From positions 1 through 36,343 of IMG/VR virus record IMGVR_UViG_3300046509_000007: a stretch of DNA of 36,343 nucleotides; one strand, given 5' to 3'. Source of the stretch: a virus. Positions 19,807 through 27,221 of the stretch are shown piece by piece. How positions within the stretch are numbered: the stretch's first letter is position 1; each line of letters starts with the position of its first letter. The position numbers were made by a program, and so were the translations under genes. The notes under the pieces were generated by a model. That model had not been told where the DNA came from and ran no database searches. It saw only the letters and a program-made list of their open reading frames with translations.

Positions 19807-22800
19807 ATGAGCGCAATGATTCGAACGAACGATCCCCGCGTGAGCCGGATCATGGCCCAGAAGCAGGGTCAAGCCCAGGTCATGAATGGGCGGACCTATC
19901 GGGCTGTTCCGTCCGCCTCGTCCTTCGCGGACCGCTTCCCCGACGGCGCATGGCGTGGCCAGCGGTGCTTCATCGTCGGCGGGGGGCCCAGCCTCAAGGG
20001 CTTCGACTTCAACCGATTGCGCGGCGAGCGCGTTATTGCCATCAACAAGGCATTCTATGATGTGCCGTTCGCGGACGTGATGTTTGCAATGGACCGGCCG
20101 CTATTGGATCTCATCATGGAGGGCAAACTGGGCGAGGACTATAGGGCGGCCTTCGAATCCTTCCCGGGCGCGAAGCTCTGGCTTGACCTCTCCGGGTATT
20201 CGTATCCGGCGGGCGTCTATTCCGTACCCACGGCTGGCGCGACGGGATGGACCAAGAGCATCAAAGATGGGCTGATTCACGGAAATAACAGCGGCTATGG
20301 GGCGCTGAACCTGGCGCTCTGCCTGGGCGCGGACCCGATCTATTTGCTCGGCTATGACTGTAAACGCGGAGATGACGGTTCAAAGAATTATCACAGCGGC
20401 TATCCTTCCGGGTCGAACCCGGATGCGATGAATATATTCAAACGAGAAATCGAAGCGGGGGCGAAATTGGAACAGGCGATATCTCACAAGGTCATCAACC
20501 TCAATCCCGAATCGGCGCTCAAGTGCTTCGAATTCGGGAACGTAGACGATGTCCTGGCCAAGACGCCGAAGTCGACGGGTGACAGGATCACGGCGATCAC
20601 GCCGACGGGAGACCGCCCGCTCGCGTTCCGCCTCTGCCGGGAGTGGATGGCGAACCAGACGCGAAGGCCAGATCAATGGCTGATAATCGACGACGGGAAA
20701 ACGCCGATTGAATTCGACTCGACCTGGTTCAATTCGGTTATGCCCGGAGTTGCCGTTGGCATTCGCCGGGAACCTCGGCGAGATGACCCCCTGCACACCC
20801 TTGACCTGAACCTCAAGGCGGCGCTCCCGCATATCACCGGCGACAAGATCCTCATCATCGAGGACGACGAATACTACGCCCCCGGCTACGTCGAGGAGAT
20901 GGCACGGCGACTTGATCAGGCCGAGGTTGTCGGGATTTGCCGGAGCAAATACTACCACTTGCCGACGGGCGGATATCAGCAGATCGGGAACGTCGGGCAC
21001 GCCTCGCTTGCCCAGACCGGATTCCGATCCTCGTTTCTCCCGGTCTTCGGTTCGCTCATCCAAAACGGCGACAACTCCAAATGGCCGGACGATAAACTCT
21101 GGCGGCACGTCCAGGCGACGGCGGGGAAGGCCAGCGCAATCAGGGCTCAGCTCTTCGTCGACGATCAAACCCCGCTCTATGTCGGTATGAAGGGCCTCCC
21201 CGGGCGCGGGGGGATCGGGGCGGGTCACAAAACCTCGATGTACCACGCCACGGACAAGGACCGGAGTCAGCTCAAGGCATGGATTCCGCGTGACTATCAG
21301 GTCTATCTGGATATCGTCTCCGAATGTTTGACCGACCGGAACGCCGACGAATATTTCCGGAAGCGGAAGGATGCTCAGGAAGTCTTCCTGAGCGTTCCTT
21401 CGACGTTCGACGATCTTTTGAAATCCTTGGAGCGCGACGGCAAGCGCCTTAATCAGCACACCCCCGAATGGAAGGCGTATCTCGAATTCGCCGCCGGTTA
21501 CTTCAAGGCCCGGGGCATCGCGCGCCCGCTCGTTGTCGAAATCGGGATATTGGATGGGGCCCAGCGCCGCTTTTATGAGACCCTCATGGGGGCCGAATAC
21601 ATCGGGATCGACATCAACTCCAAAGGCCCGGCGGACATCGTCGGGGATTCGTCCGCTCCCGAGACCTTGGCAAAACTAAAGCACAAGATTGGAGGGGCCG
21701 CGATCGATCTTCTTTTCATCGACGGCCTGCACACCTACGCCGGCGCGAAGTCCGATTATGAGATTTATGGCCCGCTCGTCCGGCACATCATCGCAATCCA
21801 CGACATCCACACGCCCAAGATCGGGCCAAAGGATCCTGTCGAAGTCTGGCGGCTCTGGGGCGACATCCTGGCCGGGAACAAGACCGATACGATTATCACC
21901 GTTCAGCGCCACAATCCGAGGCGTCCGGATGAGTTCAACGGTCGGCCGCTGGGCATCGGAATTCTCGTCAAGGACGCACCGGAAGCCCTGACCCCCTCCC
22001 TGGGCACCACCCCGAGGGCAAAAGCCCCCCAGAAATGCGTAGAACGCAAGGGCGAGCCCTCCCAGGTGCCGAAACCGACCGTCTCCGTCATCTCCCGCTG
22101 GCACAATGAGCAATTCATGGCCCCGTTCTTCCTCGGCCACTACGCCTTTGCCGATGAAATCATCATCATGCTCGACAAAAGCACGACGGACCGGAGCGCG
22201 GAAATCATCGACCTCTATCCCAACGCCCGCTACGAATACTTCGATCACGGCGGGAAGCTGAATGATCGACTCCTGGCCGACATGATGAGCGACCTGGCCG
22301 CGTCCCTGAAAACGGATTGGGTCATTTACGCCGACGCCGACGAGCTGGCTTTCCCGGAGGACGGGGAGGACGCGCGGGAGGTACTCGCCAAGGCCGACGG
22401 CAACCTGATCGAGACCTTGTTTCGCTGGGTCTATCGCCATGCGACGGAAGAGGACCTTGACCCCTCGAAACCCGCCGCCCCCCAGCGCCGGCACGGGGGC
22501 CCCTATACGATTGTCCCCAACCCGAGCGACAAATTCATGAAACCCTGCATCGTCAAGCCGGAGGCGGGGGTCCGCTGGGGCGTGGGCCAGCACGACTACA
22601 AGAAGAATCCGAAGGTCAAGGTTTCGTCCATTAAATTCTCGGGCGCTCATTGGCAAATGGCCGACGTTGAAGAGGCCGTTCGGCGGTACAACAAAAACAA
22701 CGATCGCCTGAGCCCCGAGAATGTCAAAAGCGGATGGGGCGTCAAAAACTTTACGGAAGCCATGATCCGCGAGGAATGCTCCAAGCATCTCAATGATCCC

Positions 22801-22812
22801 ATCGTTATCTGA
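19807..22812 (+). CDS. Four-domain sugar/methyl-transfer protein: DUF115-like, glycosyltransferase, SAM methyltransferase, glycosyltransferase
   Basis: The frame is open to the left, but that part is a shadow of the capsid gene and the terminator; ATG 19807 gives 1001 residues. Domain 1 (~50-250) has CFIVGGGPSLKGFD (54-67) and NNSGYGALNLALCLGADPIY, the DUF115/phage Rossmann type. Domain 2 (~258-500) has ITAITPTGDRP and IIEDDEYYAPG (Asp353/Asp354, a DxD-like metal site), a GT-A glycosyltransferase. Domain 3 (~530-745) has LVVEIGILDG (575-584) and DLLFIDGLHTY, a CmcI-like methyltransferase. Domain 4 (~755-1001) has VSVISRWHNEQF and IYADADELAFP (DAD 843-845), a GT2-type transferase. It sits between capsid and connector genes, so the target may be the virion itself (inference). 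Confidence 0.8.
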   Translation: MSAMIRTNDPRVSRIMAQKQGQAQVMNGRTYRAVPSASSFADRFPDGAWRGQRCFIVGGGPSLKGFDFNRLRGERVIAINKAFYDVPFADVMFAMDRPLLDLIMEGKLGEDYRAAFESFPGAKLWLDLSGYSYPAGVYSVPTAGATGWTKSIKDGLIHGNNSGYGALNLALCLGADPIYLLGYDCKRGDDGSKNYHSGYPSGSNPDAMNIFKREIEAGAKLEQAISHKVINLNPESALKCFEFGNVDDVLAKTPKSTGDRITAITPTGDRPLAFRLCREWMANQTRRPDQWLIIDDGKTPIEFDSTWFNSVMPGVAVGIRREPRRDDPLHTLDLNLKAALPHITGDKILIIEDDEYYAPGYVEEMARRLDQAEVVGICRSKYYHLPTGGYQQIGNVGHASLAQTGFRSSFLPVFGSLIQNGDNSKWPDDKLWRHVQATAGKASAIRAQLFVDDQTPLYVGMKGLPGRGGIGAGHKTSMYHATDKDRSQLKAWIPRDYQVYLDIVSECLTDRNADEYFRKRKDAQEVFLSVPSTFDDLLKSLERDGKRLNQHTPEWKAYLEFAAGYFKARGIARPLVVEIGILDGAQRRFYETLMGAEYIGIDINSKGPADIVGDSSAPETLAKLKHKIGGAAIDLLFIDGLHTYAGAKSDYEIYGPLVRHIIAIHDIHTPKIGPKDPVEVWRLWGDILAGNKTDTIITVQRHNPRRPDEFNGRPLGIGILVKDAPEALTPSLGTTPRAKAPQKCVERKGEPSQVPKPTVSVISRWHNEQFMAPFFLGHYAFADEIIIMLDKSTTDRSAEIIDLYPNARYEYFDHGGKLNDRLLADMMSDLAASLKTDWVIYADADELAFPEDGEDAREVLAKADGNLIETLFRWVYRHATEEDLDPSKPAAPQRRHGGPYTIVPNPSDKFMKPCIVKPEAGVRWGVGQHDYKKNPKVKVSSIKFSGAHWQMADVEEAVRRYNKNNDRLSPENVKSGWGVKNFTEAMIREECSKHLNDPIVI

Positions 22813-22819
22813 GGAAACA

Positions 22820-23452
22820 ATGAACATCAAGAAATACGACGAGCTCATGGCCGCCCTTCCCGAGCGCGGCGACCTCATGCAGGAAAACACGGAATGGTTC
22901 GCCTACTTGGAATTCGTCTCCGCCTATTTCAAGAGCCGGAAGATCGTCCGGCCCCTGGTTGTCGAAATCGGAATCTACCGCGGCGCGACCCGGGCGTTCT
23001 ACGAACAGATTCTAGGCGCGGAGTACACCTGCATCGACATCAATGCGGAGTATCACCCGGACATCCTCGGCGACAGCAAGGACCGGGCGACGTACGACGC
23101 GCTGACGGATCGGCTCAATGGCCGGTTCATCGACCTCCTCTTTATCGACGGGGATCACAAATACGAGGCCGCGAAGCGGGATTATGAAACGTATTCGCCG
23201 CTGGCCCGTCACCTGGTAGTCCTCCATGACGTCATCGCCCGGCGCGACGGCATGGAATCCGTCATCGAAGTCTTCCGGCTCTGGGAGGAAATCGTAGCGA
23301 CGGAAAGCACGATCGTCTTCAAGGGGCCGGGCTGGGTATGGCCGGGAAAGATGTACCCGTGCGGCGTTGGAATCATCTTCAAGGACGGGAAGCAGATCAA
23401 TGGCGAAGTGGCCGGGATCGGGGTTGTGCTGAAGGAACAGGCGGGAGAATAG
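22820..23452 (+). CDS. Stand-alone SAM methyltransferase, paralogue of domain 3 upstream
   Basis: ATG 22820 with GAGGAAA upstream gives 210 residues. LVVEIGIYRGATRAFYEQILGAEY, then DLLFIDGDHKYEAAKRDYE and LHDV, is the same CmcI/Methyltransf_24-like fold as residues ~530-745 of the preceding protein. The two agree over most of their length, including the lead-in EWxAYLEF and the tail VFRLWEEI. A tandem duplication followed by fusion of one copy is the simple explanation. A C-terminal ~40-residue tail differs. Two related O-methyltransferases may act on successive sugar positions (inference). Confidence 0.8.
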   Translation: MNIKKYDELMAALPERGDLMQENTEWFAYLEFVSAYFKSRKIVRPLVVEIGIYRGATRAFYEQILGAEYTCIDINAEYHPDILGDSKDRATYDALTDRLNGRFIDLLFIDGDHKYEAAKRDYETYSPLARHLVVLHDVIARRDGMESVIEVFRLWEEIVATESTIVFKGPGWVWPGKMYPCGVGIIFKDGKQINGEVAGIGVVLKEQAGE

Positions 23453-23453
23453 C

Positions 23454-23915
23454 ATGAGCGGCGAAATAGGCTATATTTCCATCAGTGCGGCCGATTTGTA
23501 TTTTTCGACCCGTCTTTTCGCTGACGCCTGGACGTCTATCCCGGCGGACTCGAATAGCGTCAAGAAGACGGCGGCGCTGACGACCGCCCATGACCGGCTG
23601 TATTACTCGGGGCTGTTCGACCTCCCGACGCTGGCGGCGGCTCCGGCCGATGAGCTCGTCGTCCTCCAGAAGGCGCAGTGCGAGCTTTCGCTATATCTCC
23701 TTCAACATTTGGCTGACGAAGACCGGCGCAAGGGGCTCCAGGCCCAGGGCGTCACGGCGGCCGGGATTGTCAAAGAGACCTACGGCGGCGATATGATGTC
23801 CCTCCCGATTCCGCCCATCGTCGCCTCTATCCTCGAGGACTATTCGACGGCCGGCTCAGGATTCGAGGTTTCGAGCATCGACCGCGACGAAGACGACGAC
23901 AGGATGAAGATCTGA
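23454..23915 (+). CDS. Head-tail connector, gp6-like
   Basis: This protein has 153 residues from ATG 23454. YISISAADLYFSTRLFADAWTS and KKTAALTTAHDRLYYSGLF follow the pattern of HK97 gp6-like connector subunits, sometimes mislabelled DnaT-like. The helical body is followed by an acidic tail (SSIDRDEDDDRMKI). It would form the ring under the portal. It overlaps the next gene. Confidence 0.65.
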   Translation: MSGEIGYISISAADLYFSTRLFADAWTSIPADSNSVKKTAALTTAHDRLYYSGLFDLPTLAAAPADELVVLQKAQCELSLYLLQHLADEDRRKGLQAQGVTAAGIVKETYGGDMMSLPIPPIVASILEDYSTAGSGFEVSSIDRDEDDDRMKI

Positions 23916-24841
23916 TGCCTAAAACCGTTGGCCTTGTCCCGATGAAAGCGCAGATCGAGCGGATTCAGTCTGCCTACGCGGGCGCGGCCAAGCGGATCGT
24001 CGATGTCCTGTCCGCTCTCGACCCGGCGACGTTCACGACCGTAGAACACGGCGCGGCGTTGCGGAAGGTCAAGGAAATCGTCCTCATTCTCAACGATCAG
24101 GTCCGTATGTGGGCGCCGGCGGCGATCCGGGCCGCCTACGACGAAAGCGCGGCCATCGCCCGGACGCGGCTCGAGCTCATCGGCGCGAAGCAACTCCCGG
24201 AATGGAAGTACAACCCCGCCCGGCACGATCGCAAGATTGCGCTGCTCGTCAAGACCGTTAGCCGTGACTTCTTCAAAGCGAATCTGACGATCGAGAAGAC
24301 CGCCCAGAAGTTCCTTGGCGTCATGGCGCAGGCGGCGGCGGGTGTCGCCAAGGTTGCGGCTCAGATCCAGGAATTCGATTCCGCCGAAGTGGCAAACTTC
24401 ATTAAGCGAATGATGGCGGCGGCGCTATCGGCAAAGACAAAATACAACGCGGGCCAGGCGCATCTCACGGGCAAAGACATCGCCGGAAAGATCATGGGCA
24501 AGCTCAAAGACATGATCGGGGGCGGAAATTTCATAACCATAAATGGCAGGAATTACAACCTGGAATCGTACTCCGAACTTGTCGCCCGGACGCGGATGCG
24601 CGAGGCCGCGACGGAAGCGACGATCGAGCAGAGCAAGCAGTACGAAAATGACCTGGTAGAAGTTCCCGAACATGCCAGCGTGTGCGAGGAGTGTATCCCG
24701 CATATCGGCAAAGTGTTTTCGATTTCCGGTAATCACCCGGACTACCCGCCTCTTCCGGACGGCGGTCCCCCCTGGCATCCGAATGACTGGTGCTATATTA
24801 ATCCGACATCAGAGCTGGCCCTGAGCTGGAGGGGCAAATGA
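23915..24841 (+). CDS. Minor capsid/head morphogenesis protein
   Basis: This 308-residue, Ala-rich helical protein ends with the signature of phage minor capsid proteins (Phage_min_cap2/SPP1 gp7-like): YSELVARTRMREAATEATIE, then HASVCEECIPHIGKVFSISG and PPLPDGGPPWHPND. Cys residues in CEEC probably bind zinc. The usual HPNCRH end here reads HPNDWCYIN, so one ligand is shifted. These proteins are made in a few copies per head and may be ejected with DNA. The stop overlaps the next start. Confidence 0.75.
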   Translation: MPKTVGLVPMKAQIERIQSAYAGAAKRIVDVLSALDPATFTTVEHGAALRKVKEIVLILNDQVRMWAPAAIRAAYDESAAIARTRLELIGAKQLPEWKYNPARHDRKIALLVKTVSRDFFKANLTIEKTAQKFLGVMAQAAAGVAKVAAQIQEFDSAEVANFIKRMMAAALSAKTKYNAGQAHLTGKDIAGKIMGKLKDMIGGGNFITINGRNYNLESYSELVARTRMREAATEATIEQSKQYENDLVEVPEHASVCEECIPHIGKVFSISGNHPDYPPLPDGGPPWHPNDWCYINPTSELALSWRGK

Positions 24842-25140
24842 TCGGGGCCTATCTGATACACCCCTTGACCCTGAAACGGCTCGTTTCGCTCGATCAATGG
24901 AATACCGCCATTTGGGTCAACGTCCCCTTCATGGGCCGCATGGACCGAGGCTCTAAACTGGTCCGCAATGCCCAAGGCGAGCAAGTTGTATCGGCGGCCA
25001 TCGTTCTCATCCCGGCGTCCCTTATTTCTATTACGTTGGCGGATCAGATCATCGACGCCGATGGAAACGAACACGCCATTATCACACTTGACCCGGTGTC
25101 TGGCTTCTCGTTCTCGCACTGGGAAGCGGCCATCCAATGA
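24838..25140 (+). CDS. Head-closure-like protein
   Basis: This protein has 100 residues from ATG 24838 (ATGA overlap). It is beta-rich, with an N-terminal strand pair, SAAIVLIPASLISITLADQI and a DADGNEHAIITLDPVSGF segment. Position between the minor capsid and tail-completion genes matches a head-closure or stopper protein. No specific motif. Confidence 0.55.
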   Translation: MIGAYLIHPLTLKRLVSLDQWNTAIWVNVPFMGRMDRGSKLVRNAQGEQVVSAAIVLIPASLISITLADQIIDADGNEHAIITLDPVSGFSFSHWEAAIQ

Positions 25141-25553
25141 GCGAAAACGACGGCTTCACTCTCGATTTCACGGAATTCAACAAAACCTTTTTTCAATATG
25201 CCGAGCATGACGCACCTGACGCCGTAAAGGCCGGGCTGTTTGAAGCGCTCGGGGAACTCAAGCATGACGCCGATGAAGTGGCCCCGAAGACGCCATATCT
25301 TGACGGCCATCTTCGAGCGGAACACACGAAGGTCATGGAACAACTGGCCGATGTAATTCGGGGTACCCTTACCTTCCTTATGCCCTACGCGGCGCGGATG
25401 CACGAAGGACTTCCGACTTGGAACTGGACGCAGACAAGGGCCGGCGGCGGGGTTGGGCCGAAGTATCTGGAAAATAAAATGGTGAGGAAAGACCTGCGGG
25501 ATAAATATATGGGAATTGTCGCGGCGCGGATCAGGAAGACGACGGAGAAATGA
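25137..25553 (+). CDS. HK97 gp10-like tail completion protein
   Basis: This protein has 138 residues from ATG 25137 (ATGA overlap). The pattern GELKHDADEVAPKTPYLDGHLRAEH, followed by FLMPYAARMHEGLPTWNW and a short helical end with KYLENKM, is the HK97 gp10-like family, which completes the tail or joins it to the head. The conserved PYAxxxHEG block is the best evidence. Confidence 0.75.
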   Translation: MSENDGFTLDFTEFNKTFFQYAEHDAPDAVKAGLFEALGELKHDADEVAPKTPYLDGHLRAEHTKVMEQLADVIRGTLTFLMPYAARMHEGLPTWNWTQTRAGGGVGPKYLENKMVRKDLRDKYMGIVAARIRKTTEK

Positions 25554-25554
25554 C

Positions 25555-25980
25555 GTGCTAAAGGAACTGGCCGTCTGGCTCCGGGACCGCATAAACGGGC
25601 TGGGTACCTCGCCCGCGCTCGTCATCGGCGGAAACCTCCAGGTCGGATTCCGTGCCTTGGATGCGCCCGTCCGGTGCCATGCCCTCATCGAAAACGGCGG
25701 CCCCTCGGATTTCGATTTGCCCTACAGAAAAGACATGATGCTCCAGATCGTGACGCGCGGGGATCGGTATCAATATGAGCAAACCAGCGCCGACACATGG
25801 GTAATTTACAACGCCATTCACGGTACGTCCGGGTGGACGATAGGACCGCTATCCTCCGGAGGACAGCAGTACAAAATATGGTCTATCGGCGCCCTGGCCA
25901 AGCCTCAATATATCGGTCAGGATGCGAAACTTAACCACGAATTCTCGACGAATTACCTTATAACCGCGAGTCCCTTATGA
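25555..25980 (+). CDS. Minor capsid/tail terminator-type protein
   Basis: GTG 25555 follows the previous TGA by one base, giving 141 residues. DFDLPYRKDMMLQIVTRGDRY and a C-terminal beta region resemble the small 'minor capsid from bacteriophage' and tail-terminator proteins found before the tail tube gene. These form a ring that stops tail growth. Fold is inferred. Confidence 0.6.
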   Translation: MLKELAVWLRDRINGLGTSPALVIGGNLQVGFRALDAPVRCHALIENGGPSDFDLPYRKDMMLQIVTRGDRYQYEQTSADTWVIYNAIHGTSGWTIGPLSSGGQQYKIWSIGALAKPQYIGQDAKLNHEFSTNYLITASPL

Positions 25981-26034
25981 ACACGAATGAACGGGCGCAA
26001 GCCCTTCAGATATCCCAGACCATAGGAGGTCAAA

Positions 26035-26550
26035 ATGAGTGGATTTCCTTTAGGTGAAGTCGGCCCCGTCCAGGTCAAGTTCAATGGCGTGGACTTGGGT
26101 TACACAAGGGGCGGTGTGACGTTCGAGCACAAGGAAGAGACCGTCGCGATCACTTACGATCAGACGGGCAAAAACGTCATGAATCGGATCGGCATCGGCG
26201 GGACCGCAACCGTCAAGCTCGGACTGGCCAATCCCACGCTGGCCCAGCTCGAGGACATCATTCCCGGCGCCACGATCGACGCCGACGGAATGATCGTCAA
26301 GGTCAGCGTCGGCGTGGACAAGCGGGCGACGGCGGCTCATGAGCTGATCCTGACCATCATGGCCGGAGTTGCGCCCTCAACCGATCCCGATGCGACGCTC
26401 GTCATCTTCAAGGCCATTCCTACGTATGAAGGCTCCCTGAAGTTCGACGAATCGAACCTGCGGATGCACAACATCACGTTTGAGGCGATCCCTGACGACC
26501 TGTCCACCAACCTCAACGGGCTGTACCGCATCGGCCTCCCGACTCCTTGA
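26035..26550 (+). CDS. Major tail (tube) protein
   Basis: This protein has 171 residues from ATG 26035 with an AGGAGG site. LGEVGPVQVKFNGVDLGYTRGGVTFEHKEE is the typical start of siphophage tube proteins, and a beta-rich core follows with GTATVKLGLANPTLAQL. It is placed just before the chaperone pair and tape measure, the invariant order. A small GGGCgcaaGCCC hairpin lies in the 54-base gap upstream (25981-26034). Confidence 0.85.
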   Translation: MSGFPLGEVGPVQVKFNGVDLGYTRGGVTFEHKEETVAITYDQTGKNVMNRIGIGGTATVKLGLANPTLAQLEDIIPGATIDADGMIVKVSVGVDKRATAAHELILTIMAGVAPSTDPDATLVIFKAIPTYEGSLKFDESNLRMHNITFEAIPDDLSTNLNGLYRIGLPTP

Positions 26551-26568
26551 TCGGGCCGAGGTGAAGTC

Positions 26569-26889
26569 GTGAAGCGATTCGTTATCGAGACTTCTCTTTT
26601 CGAGCCGTTCGAGGTCCAGATCTACGACAAGGTCTATGTGACCCAGCCGATGTCGGCGAAGCTCATCCGGGAGATCAACGACCTCGAAGCCCAGAAGCGG
26701 GACAAGAAGATCCCGGAGCTGGATGCGGTGGTCAAGATCTGCGCTCTCATGTTCGGCGTGGATTCCGTCGAGCTCGACTCGATTGACCTCCGGGCGCTGA
26801 CCCCCGCGATGGGATATGTTTTCACCGCGATGAACGAGGGCAGGCCGAAGGGGAAGGTGGCAGCGGAACCGGAAACCCCAAAAGCATAA
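26569..26889 (+). CDS. Tail assembly chaperone, short form (gpG-like)
   Basis: GTG 26569 with a GAGGTGA site gives 106 residues. The protein is helical and acidic, with VTQPMSAKLIREINDLEAQKRDK and ICALMFGVDSVELDSIDLRALTP. It ends shortly after a slippery site at 26877-26883. In lambda-type tails this short product coats the tape measure while the frameshifted long product recruits tube subunits. Confidence 0.8.
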   Translation: MKRFVIETSLFEPFEVQIYDKVYVTQPMSAKLIREINDLEAQKRDKKIPELDAVVKICALMFGVDSVELDSIDLRALTPAMGYVFTAMNEGRPKGKVAAEPETPKA

Positions 26890-27215
26890 GGGAGGCCCGG
26901 GGAGGGCAATTCGCGGTCATCGCCGCGGCCTTCCCCGGCCTCTTCTCGTATCACGCTTTACTGAATCTCGATGTCAGGGATTTGGAGTACTGGGTCAATG
27001 AGTCCCAAAAGAAACTCGTCTACGACAAGATCAAAGCGGCCATCGCCGCCCGCATGGGCGTGGCGACGGACGAAGGATTTCAAAAGATGATCCGGGACTA
27101 TGAAAGCCAAGTCGCCGCGATTGATCGGGCGTTCGCTGAGGCGACGGGCGGGACTGTGGTGCCGGTCCGCAAGATCACGAGCTGGCTTGACGTGATCGGA
27201 CAGAGAAAAGGATAA
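26569..27215 (+). CDS. Tail assembly chaperone, long form by -1 frameshift (gpGT-like)
   Basis: After a -1 slip at C CCA AAA (26877-26883), reading continues AGC ATA AGG GAG from 26883 without a stop to TAA at 27213-27215. The added 110 residues are SIREARGGQFAVIAAAFPGL and onward, through DLEYWVNESQKKLVYDKIKA to the end. The first 105 codons are shared, so the product is about 215 residues. The stand-alone frame from 26982 has only a TTG start and no ribosome site, so frameshifting is the better explanation. Confidence 0.8.
26877..26942 (+). promoter_or_regulatory. Programmed -1 ribosomal frameshift signal
   Basis: The heptamer C CCA AAA (26877-26883) is in the correct X XXY YYZ register of the upstream gene. 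Eight bases later GAGGCC (26892-26897), with C26898 bulged, and GGGGA (26899-26903) pair with TCCCC and GGCCTC (26932-26942). The loop itself can form a CGCGG/CCGCG hairpin. Spacing and strength match known stimulators. The zero-frame stop is at 26887-26889. Confidence 0.8.
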
Positions 27216-27221
27216 CCGAGC

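Noticed and set aside
20380-22890. Long minus-strand frames opposite the transferase genes
   Set aside because: Same type of antisense shadow: third-position GC keeps the frame open, but no recognisable protein is encoded.
26982-27215. Stand-alone gene before the tape measure
   Set aside because: It has only a TTG start and no ribosome site. It joins in frame to the chaperone gene through a clear -1 slippery site, so it was annotated as the frameshift extension.
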